Positions 8,588 through 16,461 of a stretch of 64,000 bases of DNA are shown in pieces. Source of the DNA: Paraburkholderia sp. BL25I1N1. Lineage in GTDB: Bacteria > Pseudomonadota > Gammaproteobacteria > Burkholderiales > Burkholderiaceae. The first letter of the stretch is position 1, and every line of letters begins with the position of its first letter. The stretch is taken from positions 248,001 to 312,000 of the forward strand of contig NZ_PVZB01000005.1 in assembly GCF_003002025.1 (NCBI RefSeq), written 5' to 3'. The position numbers and the translations under genes are program-made. Below the pieces are notes generated by a model, which saw nothing but the letters and a program-made list of their open reading frames with translations, ran no database searches and had not been told where the DNA came from.

Positions 8588-8612
8588 TCAAGCCCGCCGC
8601 GCATTCAACACG
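8483..8612. repeat. imperfect 93-bp-offset direct repeat of the benE 3' end
   Basis: Read on the minus strand, the last benE codons (Val-Leu-Asn-Ala-x-Arg-Ala-stop, followed by TGATGCGCC) recur 93 bp further downstream with several substitutions, again ending in a TGA in the same register. The matching core GCGCATCAAG begins at 8583 and at 8490. Confidence 0.6.
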
Positions 8613-9808
8613 ACTTGCGTCAGCACACCCGCCACCAGGCCCCAGAACGCCGAACCGATGGACAGCAAAGTCAGCCCCGACGCCGTCACCATGAACGTGA
8701 CCAGCGCCGCCTCGCGCTGCTTCAGGTCTTGCATCGCGTTGGCGAGCCCGCTCGTGATCGAGCCGAACAACGCCAGCGCCGCGACGGACACCACCAGCGC
8801 CTTTGGCAAGGCCGCAAAAAGCGCGGCGATGGTCGCGCCGAAAACCCCGGCGATCAGGTAGAAAATGCCGCACCATACCGCCGCCATATAGCGCTTGTTG
8901 CGGTTTTCGTGCGCTTCGGGGCCGGTGCAGATGGCCGCCGTGATCGCCGCAAGATTGATGCCGTGCGAACCAAACGGCGCGAGCAGCAACGAGGCGATGC
9001 CGGTGGTCGAAACCAGCGGCGCCGAGGGCGTGGTGTAGCCGTCCGCGCGCAACACGGCGATGCCCGGCACGTTCTGCGACGCCATCGCCACGACGAACAG
9101 CGGAATTCCGATGCTGACGCCGGCCGCTACCGAAAACGCCGGCATCGTGAACACCGGATGCGCCAGCGCGACGTGAAAGCGGCTGAAGTCGAGCAGCCCA
9201 AGTCCGCCGGCAGCCACGGTGCCGACGATCAGCGTCGTGACGATCGCGTAGCGCGGCGCGAGCCGTTTGACGATCAGATAGGTGAAGAACATCGTCAGCA
9301 CGAGCGCGGTCTGGAATTGCGCGGCGCGGAAAATCTCGATGCCGATCTCGAACAGGATGCCCGCCAGCAAAGCCGAGGCGATGCCCGCCGGAATCTTCTT
9401 CATCAGCGTGTCGAACCAGCCGGTCAGGCCGACCAGCGTAAGCAGCAGCGCGCAGACGATAAACGCGCCGATCGCCTCCGCATACGGCACGTGCGGCAGC
9501 GACGACACCAGCAGCGCCGCGCCGGGCGTCGACCAGGCGATCACGATCGGCGCGCGAAAGCGCAGCGACAGCCCGATCGTGCAGACCGCCATGCCGATCG
9601 ACAAGGCCCAGATCCACGACGAAATCTGCGCGTCGGATAGATGCGCGGCCTGGCCGGCCTGGAACATCAGCACGAGCGAACTGGTGTAGCCGGTCATCAT
9701 CGCGACAAAACCGGCCACGATGGCGGACAGCGACGTGTCGGCGAAAGGATTGAGGCGCCCGGGCGGCGCGGCGGCCGGGGACAGATGGGGCGTGCTAGAC
9801 GGACTCAT
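8588..9808 (-). CDS. benE: benzoate/H+ symporter, BenE family
   Basis: A 406-residue polytopic inner-membrane protein with about 11-12 hydrophobic helices. The N-terminal SAIVAGFVAMMTGYTSSLVLMF, IVIAWSTPGAALL and the later GIASLLLAPFGSHGINLAAIT and AAICTGPEAHEN match the BenE family of benzoate importers almost motif by motif. No benzoate catabolic genes lie nearby, so the true substrate could be another aromatic acid. It lies 51 bp downstream of the VWA gene in the same direction and may be the last gene of the moxR unit. Start ATG at 9808-9806. Confidence 0.88.
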   Translation of the reverse strand: MSPSSTPHLSPAAAPPGRLNPFADTSLSAIVAGFVAMMTGYTSSLVLMFQAGQAAHLSDAQISSWIWALSIGMAVCTIGLSLRFRAPIVIAWSTPGAALLVSSLPHVPYAEAIGAFIVCALLLTLVGLTGWFDTLMKKIPAGIASALLAGILFEIGIEIFRAAQFQTALVLTMFFTYLIVKRLAPRYAIVTTLIVGTVAAGGLGLLDFSRFHVALAHPVFTMPAFSVAAGVSIGIPLFVVAMASQNVPGIAVLRADGYTTPSAPLVSTTGIASLLLAPFGSHGINLAAITAAICTGPEAHENRNKRYMAAVWCGIFYLIAGVFGATIAALFAALPKALVVSVAALALFGSITSGLANAMQDLKQREAALVTFMVTASGLTLLSIGSAFWGLVAGVLTQVVLNARRA

Positions 9809-9859
9809 GCAGATGCTTTCTTATCGAAGATGGTAAGGCGAGGGTAGAACGCGACCCGG

Positions 9860-11035
9860 CTATTTGCTCAGCATGCGCATGGCGGCCTCGAGGCCGGCGA
9901 GCGTGAGCGGGTACATGCGATGGCCGAGCACTTCGCGGATCGCGCTGACCGACTGCCGGTACGCCCACAAGCCTTCCGGTTCGGGATTGAGCCACGCGTG
10001 ATGCGGGAAATGATCGGCGAGCCGGCGCAGCCACACCGCGCCGGCTTCGGCGTTGTTGTACTCCACCGAGCCGCCCGGCTGCAGGACTTCGTACGGGCTC
10101 ATGGTCGCGTCGCCGACGAAAATCAGCTTGTAGTCCGAGGTGAATTTGTGCAGCACGTCCCACGTCGGCATGCGCTCGGCGTGACGGCGGCGGTTGTTTT
10201 TCCACAGAAAGTCGTACACGCAGTTGTGGAAATAATAGAACTCCAGGTGCTTGAACTCGGCTTTGGCGGCGGAGAACAGCTCCTCGGTGCGCTTGATGTG
10301 ATCGTCCATCGAGCCGCCCACGTCGAGCAGCATCAGCACTTTCACCTTGTTGTGCCGCTCGGGCACCATCTTCAGATCGAGCCAGCCGGCGTTCGCGGCC
10401 GTGCTGCGGATCGTGTCGGGCAGATCGAGTTCTTCGGCGGCGCCTTCGCGAGCGAAACGGCGCAGGCGCCGCAGCGCGATCTTGATGTTGCGCGTGCCGA
10501 TTTCGACCTGGTCGTCGTAATCGCGATAGGCGCGCGCTTCCCAGACCTTGACGGCGGTGCGGTTGCCCGCCGCGTCGCCGCCGATGCGCACGCCCTCCGG
10601 GTTGTAGCCGCCATTGCCGAACGGCGACGTGCCGCCCGTGCCGATCCACTTGCTGCCGCCTTCGTGACGCTCCTTCTGCTCGTCAAACAGTTCCTTCAGG
10701 CGCTCCATGAGCTTGTCGAGGCCGCCCATTGCCTCGATCTGCGCTTTTTCTTCCGGCGACAGGTCGCGTTGCAGCTTCTTTTTCAGCCAGTCGAGCGGGA
10801 TGTCGAAGGCGAGCTCCGAAGCTTGCGCGACGCCTTTGAAATACGCGCCGAACGCCTGGTCGAACTTGTCGAAGTACTGCTCGTCCTTGACCAGCGTGAT
10901 GCGCGCGAGATAGTAGAACTCGTCGAGCGACGGCGCGATCACGTTGGCCTTGAGCGCCTCGAGCAGCGTCAGGTATTCCTTCACCGACACCGGCAGTTTG
11001 GCGGCGCGCAGCGAGTAGAAGAAGTCGATCAGCAT
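9860..11035 (-). CDS. CoxE-type VWA-domain protein
   Basis: A 391-residue soluble protein. The C-terminal half has a von Willebrand A fold with a recognisable MIDAS motif: VLMLLDVGGSMDDH (a DxGxS variant, about 254-267), a threonine-containing FTSDYKLIFVGD loop and a later acidic loop. The N-terminal half (LIDFFYSLRAAKLPVSVKEY) is typical of CoxE/YehP-like partners of MoxR ATPases. Such pairs remodel or insert metals into client enzymes; the client here is not identifiable. The ATG at 11035 (MLIDFF) is chosen over an in-frame upstream GTG-type start because the extra 37 residues are Arg-rich and not family-like. moxR lies 107 bp upstream. Confidence 0.85.
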   Translation of the reverse strand: MLIDFFYSLRAAKLPVSVKEYLTLLEALKANVIAPSLDEFYYLARITLVKDEQYFDKFDQAFGAYFKGVAQASELAFDIPLDWLKKKLQRDLSPEEKAQIEAMGGLDKLMERLKELFDEQKERHEGGSKWIGTGGTSPFGNGGYNPEGVRIGGDAAGNRTAVKVWEARAYRDYDDQVEIGTRNIKIALRRLRRFAREGAAEELDLPDTIRSTAANAGWLDLKMVPERHNKVKVLMLLDVGGSMDDHIKRTEELFSAAKAEFKHLEFYYFHNCVYDFLWKNNRRRHAERMPTWDVLHKFTSDYKLIFVGDATMSPYEVLQPGGSVEYNNAEAGAVWLRRLADHFPHHAWLNPEPEGLWAYRQSVSAIREVLGHRMYPLTLAGLEAAMRMLSK

Positions 11036-11142
11036 GCTGGGTCCTCTGCGGCGGCGGGTGGTCGGGGCGGCGCGCTTTTCAGTGGCGGCCTCGCGACCAT
11101 CCGGCTCCTGGTCACGATCATCGGCGCTCGTTGAACGCTCGA

Positions 11143-11985
11143 TCAACGGTTATTGCGGTTCATGAAGATCAGCCGCTCGAACAGGCTCACGTCCTGCTCG
11201 TTTTTCAGCAGCGCGCCATGCAGCGGCGGAATGATCTGCTTCTGGTCGGACGAGCGCAGCGCTTCCGGCGGAATGTCTTCGGCGAGCAGCAGCTTGAGCC
11301 AGTCGAGAAGTTCCGAGGTGGACGGCTTCTTCTTCAATCCTGCGACGTTGCGCAATTCGAAAAAGCTCTGCATGGCGGCCGCGAGCAGTTCCTTCTTGAT
11401 GCCGGGGTAGTGCACCTCGACGATCTGCTGCATGGTGACCGGATCGGGGAACTTGATGTAGTGGAAGAAGCAGCGGCGCAGGAACGCGTCCGGCAGCTCC
11501 TTCTCGTTGTTCGACGTGATGATCACGAGCGGGCGCTGTTTCGCGCGGATCAGCTCGTGCGTCTCGTACACGTAGAACTCCATGCGATCGAGTTCACGCA
11601 GCAAATCGTTCGGAAATTCGATGTCGGCTTTGTCGATCTCGTCGATCAGCAGCACGGTTTGCTCGTCCGACTCGAACGCCTGCCACAGCACGCCCTTGAC
11701 GATGTAGTTGCGGATATCCTTGACGCGCTCGTCGCCGAGTTGCGAATCGCGCAGGCGCGACACCGCGTCGTACTCGTACAGACCCTGCTGCGCCTTGGTG
11801 GTGGACTTGATGTGCCATTGCAGCAGCGGCATGCCGAGCGCGGCGGCGACTTCTTCGGCGAGCATGGTTTTGCCCGTGCCGGGCTCGCCCTTGATCAGCA
11901 GGGGGCGCTTAAGCGTCATCGCGGCGTTGACCGCGAGCTTGAGGTCGTCGGTGGCGACGTACTGCGATGAGCCTTCGAAACGCAT
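11143..11985 (-). CDS. MoxR-family AAA+ ATPase
   Basis: A 280-residue AAA+ protein of the MoxR class. Walker A is GEPGTGKTML (37-46), Walker B VLLIDEIDKAD (about 105-115), sensor 1 IITSNNEKELPDAFLRRC (about 149-166, with the arginine finger). It acts as an ATP-driven chaperone together with the VWA protein encoded directly downstream. The start ATG at 11985 (MRFEGSS) fits the family length; the open frame continues upstream for 155 codons but that stretch is not conserved-looking and would overlap the promoter region. A minus-strand TATACT lies at about 12012-12020. Confidence 0.9.
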   Translation of the reverse strand: MRFEGSSQYVATDDLKLAVNAAMTLKRPLLIKGEPGTGKTMLAEEVAAALGMPLLQWHIKSTTKAQQGLYEYDAVSRLRDSQLGDERVKDIRNYIVKGVLWQAFESDEQTVLLIDEIDKADIEFPNDLLRELDRMEFYVYETHELIRAKQRPLVIITSNNEKELPDAFLRRCFFHYIKFPDPVTMQQIVEVHYPGIKKELLAAAMQSFFELRNVAGLKKKPSTSELLDWLKLLLAEDIPPEALRSSDQKQIIPPLHGALLKNEQDVSLFERLIFMNRNNR

Positions 11986-12465
11986 GGCGGGCTGCTCTTT
12001 TCGGGAAAAAACCCAGTATAAGTCAGAAGACCTGTTGGCCTGAAACCGCCTCGCGTAAGGTGTCATCCGCAGTGCCGTGGCGTGAAGCGAGTGCGCACGC
12101 GGCGTCCGCGAGCGGGCCGAATGCTCGTCCGGCGCGCCCGGTGGGCGGGCGAGCCGGGCGAGAGCCGGCTGGGCGGGCGTCGGTTGCCGTGCTGGCCGCG
12201 GTATCGAACCGGTGCGCACCGGCGCAAGCAGCCCAGATGCGACGGTGGCCGCCATGCCCCGCGGATTGGCTGCGGCGAAGCAAAGCGGCGCTAGCCGTGG
12301 CTTTGCGGCGGTCGGACGCGCCGCGGCCCCGCGCGGTGGACGTTCGGCGCGGCGTCGCGGTACAATTAGCCCGATTTTTTTGGCCTGCGTGGCTACCCTA
12401 TAAGAATAACGGCGCGGGCCGTTGCCTTCTGGTCGCCCGTTTCCCCTCAAGCCAGGTTACATGCT
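11986..12465. other. 480-bp divergent intergenic region (moxR / cytochrome c)
   Basis: Divergent promoter space. Minus-strand TATACT near 12012-12020 could serve moxR. On the plus strand TACAAT (about 12361-12366) and TATAAG (about 12399-12404) are candidate -10 boxes for the cytochrome gene, each with poor -35 partners. No gene is supported despite open frames on both strands. Confidence 0.5.
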
Positions 12466-12834
12466 ATGAATAAATTCGTTGGCAAAAACGTCGTGATCGC
12501 AGCGCTGTCGGTGCTCGCGGGCTATACGGCCAGTGCGCAGGCAGCGGATGTCGTCGGCAACGCGAAGGCGGGCCAAGGCAAGGTCGCGATGTGTATTGGC
12601 TGCCACGGCATCCCTGAATACCGCACGGCTTACCCTGAGGTCTACCGCGTGCCAATGCTCGGCGGGCAGAACCAGGCGTACCTCGAGAACGCCCTGCATG
12701 GCTACAAGAAGGGCGACCGCCATTTCGAAACAATGCGCGCCATTACCGCGTCGCTGTCGGATCAGGACATCGCCGACATCGCGGCCTACTACGCAGCGCA
12801 AAATTCCTCTTCGAAGAGCAATCCCGACAAGTGA
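12466..12834 (+). CDS. single-haem class I cytochrome c (c4/c5-like)
   Basis: A 122-residue exported cytochrome. Residues 1-26 form a signal peptide with cleavage after AQA. Haem attachment is CIGCH (about 43-47). PMLGGQNQAYLENAL gives the usual region after the haem, and the C-terminal helix is DIADIAAYYA. It should carry electrons in the periplasm. The next gene encodes a second, similar one-haem cytochrome; the two look like the halves of a dihaem cytochrome c4 encoded as separate proteins. The methionine ligand is probably Met of VPMLGG or a later Met. Start ATG at 12466; the ribosome binding site is weak. Confidence 0.88.
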   Translation: MNKFVGKNVVIAALSVLAGYTASAQAADVVGNAKAGQGKVAMCIGCHGIPEYRTAYPEVYRVPMLGGQNQAYLENALHGYKKGDRHFETMRAITASLSDQDIADIAAYYAAQNSSSKSNPDK

Positions 12835-12893
12835 CCGGCTGCGGCTCGTCCATCCAGTCACTCGGCTAATAAATTCGCGGGATAGGAGAATTC

Positions 12894-13277
12894 ATGAATA
12901 AGCCCCAACAGGCACTCCACACGGTGTTCAAGGCTGCATGCGCGTCGGCGGCAGTGATCGGTCTGGTTGCAGCGAACCTCGCGCACGCGGCCGACGCAGG
13001 CAACGGCAAGGTGCTGTCCGACAGCCACAACTGCGCGGCGTGCCACGGCGTCAACCTGAACAAGCCGGTGAGCCCGGAATATCCGAAGCTCGCAGGTCAG
13101 CATTCCGACTATGTGTACTTTGCGCTGCGTCAGTATCAGATGGGCAACGGCAACCCGCATTTCGGTCGCAACAACCCGATCATGCAGGCGCAAGTGCAAA
13201 GCCTGTCGCAAAGCGATATGAAAGACATCGCGGCTTATGTCGAATCGCTGAACGGCGATCTGGTGCAGAAGAAGTAA
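12894..13277 (+). CDS. second single-haem cytochrome c, c4-like half
   Basis: A 127-residue exported protein, signal peptide to about residue 32 (NLAHA then ADAGNGK). Haem motif CAACHG (about 45-50), then YPKLAGQHSDYVYFALRQY, the classic c4/c5 helix, and SDMKDIAAYVESL at the end. Sixty bases separate it from the first cytochrome, and both point the same way, so they are likely one transcript. A strong AGGAGA precedes the ATG. A UUCG-capped terminator follows at 13317. Likely role: periplasmic electron carrier to a terminal oxidase. Confidence 0.88.
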   Translation: MNKPQQALHTVFKAACASAAVIGLVAANLAHAADAGNGKVLSDSHNCAACHGVNLNKPVSPEYPKLAGQHSDYVYFALRQYQMGNGNPHFGRNNPIMQAQVQSLSQSDMKDIAAYVESLNGDLVQKK

Positions 13278-13316
13278 ACGCGTCGCATCATCTTCGCGCT
13301 GCTTTCGGATTGAACG

Positions 13317-13346
13317 ACACCCCGCTTCGGCGGGGTGTTGTGCTTT
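13317..13346 (+). terminator. intrinsic terminator after the cytochromes
   Basis: ACACCCCGC (13317-13325), TTCG loop, GCGGGGTGT (13330-13338), then TGTGCTTTT. A UUCG-type stem followed by a short T-run. Confidence 0.8.
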
Positions 13347-13362
13347 TGGAGCCGCGGTCTTT

Positions 13363-13394
13363 GCCCGCTCGCCCCCGCTCGCCCCCGCTCGCCC
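13363..13394. repeat. 10-bp tandem repeat
   Basis: Unit GCCCCCGCTC, two perfect copies (13371-13390) with partial copies on both sides. It lies between the cytochrome terminator and the DUF1841 stop codon. Confidence 0.8.
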
Positions 13395-13414
13395 TTGCAC
13401 GCGCGACGCCGGCC

Positions 13415-13849
13415 TCAATCGCGCGTGGCGCGCCGCTCGATGCGTTGCAGATACGCGTCCGTGTCCGGCGGCGTGCCGGTGCGCTGCGCTTCCCAGATGG
13501 TTTCGCCGAGGCAGTCCATGATCGCGTGCTGCGCTTCGTGGGTCGAGCCGAGGCGTGCGGCGAGCCGTTCATGCGCCGCGCGAATACCGGGCGGCTGGTC
13601 GATCGAGAGCTGTTCGGTGATCGCCAGATGCATCGACAGATGCAGAAACGGGTTGGTCTGGCCGCGTTCGGGCGAGTAGTCCTGTGCCTGGGCGGCGTCG
13701 CCGTCGGTCAGGTCGGCGTGGTATTCGGGGTGTTCGACGATCCAGTCGGCGGCAATGGCCTCCAGCGGCGTCAGAATTTCGCCTTTGCGCTGCTTGCGCC
13801 AGGTGTCGGTGAAGAAGAGACGGACTTCGTCGCGGCTGGGATTGAACAT
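13415..13849 (-). CDS. DUF1841 family protein
   Basis: A 144-residue soluble protein. MFNPSRDEVRLFF at the start, the central LEAIAADWIVEHPEYHADL and NPFLHLSMHLAITEQL match DUF1841, a family found in betaproteobacteria. The conserved His-rich segment HLSMHLAI and Asp/Glu residues suggest a metal or structural role; no function is established. The gene stands alone, convergent with the cytochromes, 151 bp from nth, which runs the same way. Confidence 0.85.
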   Translation of the reverse strand: MFNPSRDEVRLFFTDTWRKQRKGEILTPLEAIAADWIVEHPEYHADLTDGDAAQAQDYSPERGQTNPFLHLSMHLAITEQLSIDQPPGIRAAHERLAARLGSTHEAQHAIMDCLGETIWEAQRTGTPPDTDAYLQRIERRATRD

Positions 13850-14000
13850 CGTGAGACCGTGCGTTGAGTGGGCGTGGGACGTGAGCCTGTGAAGCGTCAG
13901 TTCGTGAAGCGGACGAGCCGACGAGGCAGGGCGTCATTTTACGCCGGGGCGGCGCGGGCTGCTGGCGGCGCTCCGGCGCTGCGCGAGGCGCCGGTTGCGC

Positions 14001-14645
14001 TTACAGATCCGGCGGCGGCGTTTTCGGCCGGAACTCGCACAGCGGCTCGATCACGCAATGCCAGCATTCAGGCCGGCGCGCCTTGCACACATAACGGCCG
14101 TGCAGGATCAGCCAGTGGTGCGCGTCCTGTTTGAACTCGGCGGGCGTGAATTTCTCCAGCGCCACTTCGACCGCGCGAACGTCCTTGCCGGGCGCGAGGC
14201 CGGTTCGATTCGCAACCCGAAAGATGTGCGTGTCGACCGCAATGGTCGGATGACCGAACGCGGTGTTCAGAATCACATTGGCCGTTTTCCGGCCGACGCC
14301 CGGCAGACTTTCCAGCGCTTCGCGATCCTCGGGCACTTCGCCGCCGTACTGGTCGAGCAGAATGCGGCACGTCGCGATGACGTTCTTCGCCTTGGTGCGA
14401 TAGAGGCCGATAGTCTTGATGTAGGCGGTCACGCCTTCCTCGCCCAGATCGAAAACTTTCTGCGGCGTGTTCGCGACCGGGAACATCTTGCGCATGGCCT
14501 TGTTGACCGACACGTCGGTGGCCTGCGCCGACAGCAACACGGCGATCAGCAGTTCGAACGGAGTGGTGTACTCGAGTTCGGTTGTCGGATGAGGATTGAG
14601 ACTCTGAAGCGTCTCGTAGATGGCGCGGCGTTTGTTCGCGTTCAT
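14001..14645 (-). CDS. nth: endonuclease III
   Basis: A 214-residue DNA glycosylase/AP lyase that removes oxidised pyrimidines. The helix-hairpin-helix LPGVGRKTAN carries the catalytic Lys120, the aspartate of IAVDTH is Asp138, and the iron-sulphur loop is Cys187-x6-Cys194-x2-Cys197-x5-Cys203: all positions equal those of the E. coli enzyme. The gene starts 19 bp after the stop of the RnfB-like gene, so the two are probably co-transcribed, an arrangement seen also in E. coli, where nth ends the rsx operon. Confidence 0.95.
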   Translation of the reverse strand: MNANKRRAIYETLQSLNPHPTTELEYTTPFELLIAVLLSAQATDVSVNKAMRKMFPVANTPQKVFDLGEEGVTAYIKTIGLYRTKAKNVIATCRILLDQYGGEVPEDREALESLPGVGRKTANVILNTAFGHPTIAVDTHIFRVANRTGLAPGKDVRAVEVALEKFTPAEFKQDAHHWLILHGRYVCKARRPECWHCVIEPLCEFRPKTPPPDL

Positions 14646-14664
14646 GCTGGGCGTGACAGTGCGG

Positions 14665-15504
14665 TTAGCGCTTGTCGGACGGCGTACCGGTGTCGTCCGC
14701 GGCGAGGCCGAGACGGCGGCGGCGCGCTTCGGCGGCGTCGATCTGCGCCTGCACGTCCGCGCTCACGCGCTCGGTGTTGAGTGGGCCCTGGCCTTTGGCG
14801 GCCAGTTCCTCTTTCTTCTTGCGAGCACGTTCGAGCGCGGCCTGGATAATCGCGCGTTTCTTTGCATCGGCGTCGTCCGCGGCGGGCGCAGCCGATGGCG
14901 TCGCCTCGCTGGCCGCAGTTGTTTCGGTAACCTGAGCAGTGAGAGTGCTGCCTGCTCGCCGCGCTGCAGCACGTGCTTCGGCAGCCTCGCGCTCGCGTGC
15001 GAGACGCGCTTCGCGCCGGTCGTGGCGCGCGCGCGCGGCGTCGGCCTGCGCCTGGCTCCATGCATTCCAACCGGTCGCTTCACCCGTGACCGGCGGCAAG
15101 GCGATGCAGTCGACGGGGCAGGGCGGCACGCACAGATCGCAGCCGGTGCAAAGCTCGACGATCACCGTATGCATCTGTTTCGGTGCGCCAACTATTGCAT
15201 CGACTGGACAGGCCTGCATGCACAACGTGCAACCGATGCAAACTTGCTCGTCGATAACCGCCAACGGGCGCGGCCTTTCGACGCCATTGGCGGAATTGAG
15301 CGGAATCACCGGCTTGCCGAGCAACGCGGCAAGCCGCGCGATGCCTTCGGCGCCGCCCGGCGGGCACTGGTTGTAATTGGCCTCGCCGCTTGCAACGGCT
15401 TCGGCATAGGGACGGCATGCGGGGTAACCGCACTTGGTGCATTGCGTCTGGGGGAGCAGATCTTCGATGCGGTCTGCGAGGGTTCTGGTATCTGTCACGG
15501 TCAC
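14665..15504 (-). CDS. rsxB: RnfB/RsxB-like 8Fe-8S ferredoxin, stand-alone
   Basis: A 279-residue protein. Residues about 22-48 hold the N-terminal 4Fe-4S domain ([15 protein letters not shown] then QCPPGG), followed by two bacterial ferredoxin motifs, [14 protein letters not shown] and [14 protein letters not shown] (about 88-131). After about 150 comes a long Ala/Arg/Glu-rich, coiled-coil-prone tail. Canonical RnfB starts with a membrane helix; here none is present, and no other Rnf/Rsx genes are in the window. It may deliver electrons to another partner, possibly to repair the cluster of Nth or SoxR-type proteins; that is speculation. The start appears to be GTG at 15504. Confidence 0.88.
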   Translation of the reverse strand: MTVTDTRTLADRIEDLLPQTQCTKCGYPACRPYAEAVASGEANYNQCPPGGAEGIARLAALLGKPVIPLNSANGVERPRPLAVIDEQVCIGCTLCMQACPVDAIVGAPKQMHTVIVELCTGCDLCVPPCPVDCIALPPVTGEATGWNAWSQAQADAARARHDRREARLAREREAAEARAAARRAGSTLTAQVTETTAASEATPSAAPAADDADAKKRAIIQAALERARKKKEELAAKGQGPLNTERVSADVQAQIDAAEARRRRLGLAADDTGTPSDKR

Positions 15505-15583
15505 GGCGTGGGGCTCTGACTGGTGCTTTGGCTTGCGGCCGCACAGCTTGAACTAAGTAGCACATTATCGCCGATTTCCCCAA

Positions 15584-15611
15584 TTGCCATCCGCAATCCA
15601 TGTGCCATAAT
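15584..15611 (+). promoter_or_regulatory. probable promoter of the TetR gene
   Basis: TTGCCA at 15584-15589 and CATAAT at 15606-15611, spacer 16 bp. It would give a leader of about 120 nt before the TetR ATG. It lies in the divergent region with rsxB. Confidence 0.45.
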
Positions 15612-15740
15612 CGAAGCGCTTTTTCGAAAGACCGCAGAAGGGTATTCCCCCAACCAGCCCGTTCAGTGCTGTCGGTGCAGGGCCCGAGGAGAGGCCGGCG
15701 GCGCGATCCGGATAACGCGGCTCACGAAGACGATGCCACC

Positions 15741-16373
15741 ATGAATCAGCCGAAAATCAAAAGAGATCCTGAAGGCACACGGCGCCGCATTCTGCTTGCG
15801 GCGGCCGAAGAGTTTGCAAATGGTGGGCTATTCGGCGCGCGCGTCGATCAGATCGCTCGCCGCGCGGAAACGAATGAGCGCATGCTCTATTACTACTTCG
15901 GTAGCAAGGAGCAACTGTTTACCGCGGTACTCGAGCACGCGTTCAGCGCGCTCAACGAAGCGGAGCGCACGCTCGAACTCAATGGCATTGCCCCGGTCGA
16001 GGCCATCACGCGTCTCGCGCATTTTGTTTGGGATTACTACCGCGATCATCCCGAGTTGCTGCGTCTCATCAATAACGAGAATCTGCACGAAGCACGCTAT
16101 ATGCAGAAGTCCACGCGCATCCGCGAAATGATCTCACCGATCGTCGCCACGCTCGGCGGCATTCTCGAACGCGGTCAACGCGCGGGGCTGTTTCGCACCA
16201 ATGTCGATCCGCTGCGCTTCTATGTCACGCTGTCCGGCATGGGCTATTACATCGTGTCGAACCGCTTCACGCTCGAAGCCACGCTCGGCCGCGATTTCAG
16301 CAGCGCGAGCGAGCGCAGTGAAGTGATTCAGATGAACACCGAGTTGCTGCTCGCCTATCTGTTGCGAAAATAA
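15741..16373 (+). CDS. TetR/AcrR-family transcriptional regulator
   Basis: A 210-residue repressor-type regulator. The N-terminal helix-turn-helix is RRRILLAAAEEFANGG, QIARRAETNERMLYYYFGSKEQLF (about 14-55), the classical TetR signature. The C-terminal part includes HPELLRLINNENLHEARY, resembling TetR_C domains of RutR/PsrA-like regulators. The target is unknown. It faces the phaZ gene across a shared terminator; the divergent rsxB-nth unit is the only nearby divergent neighbour. The ATG at 15741 is chosen over upstream in-frame codons, which give a non-homologous Arg-rich extension. Confidence 0.88.
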   Translation: MNQPKIKRDPEGTRRRILLAAAEEFANGGLFGARVDQIARRAETNERMLYYYFGSKEQLFTAVLEHAFSALNEAERTLELNGIAPVEAITRLAHFVWDYYRDHPELLRLINNENLHEARYMQKSTRIREMISPIVATLGGILERGQRAGLFRTNVDPLRFYVTLSGMGYYIVSNRFTLEATLGRDFSSASERSEVIQMNTELLLAYLLRK

Positions 16374-16413
16374 CCTCGCGCCGCGCCCCGAGGCTTCGGG
16401 ATCCTCATAAACG

Positions 16414-16441
16414 ACAACGGCCTCCGAAGAGGCCGTTGTTT
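16414..16441. terminator. bidirectional terminator between tetR and phaZ
   Basis: A perfect 11-bp stem (16414-16424 with 16429-16439) closed by CGAA, with TTT following on the plus strand and A-rich sequence upstream. It can end both converging transcripts. Confidence 0.75.
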
Positions 16442-16461
16442 ATCGACTATGCGTGCGACGC

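Noticed and set aside
8435..9640. 401-codon plus-strand frame
   Set aside because: It lies antisense to benE and is Arg/His-rich low-complexity; no signal of its own.
11143..12450. Longer MoxR start far upstream
   Set aside because: The extra 155 codons are Arg/Ala-rich and non-homologous; the ATG at 11985 fits the family length.
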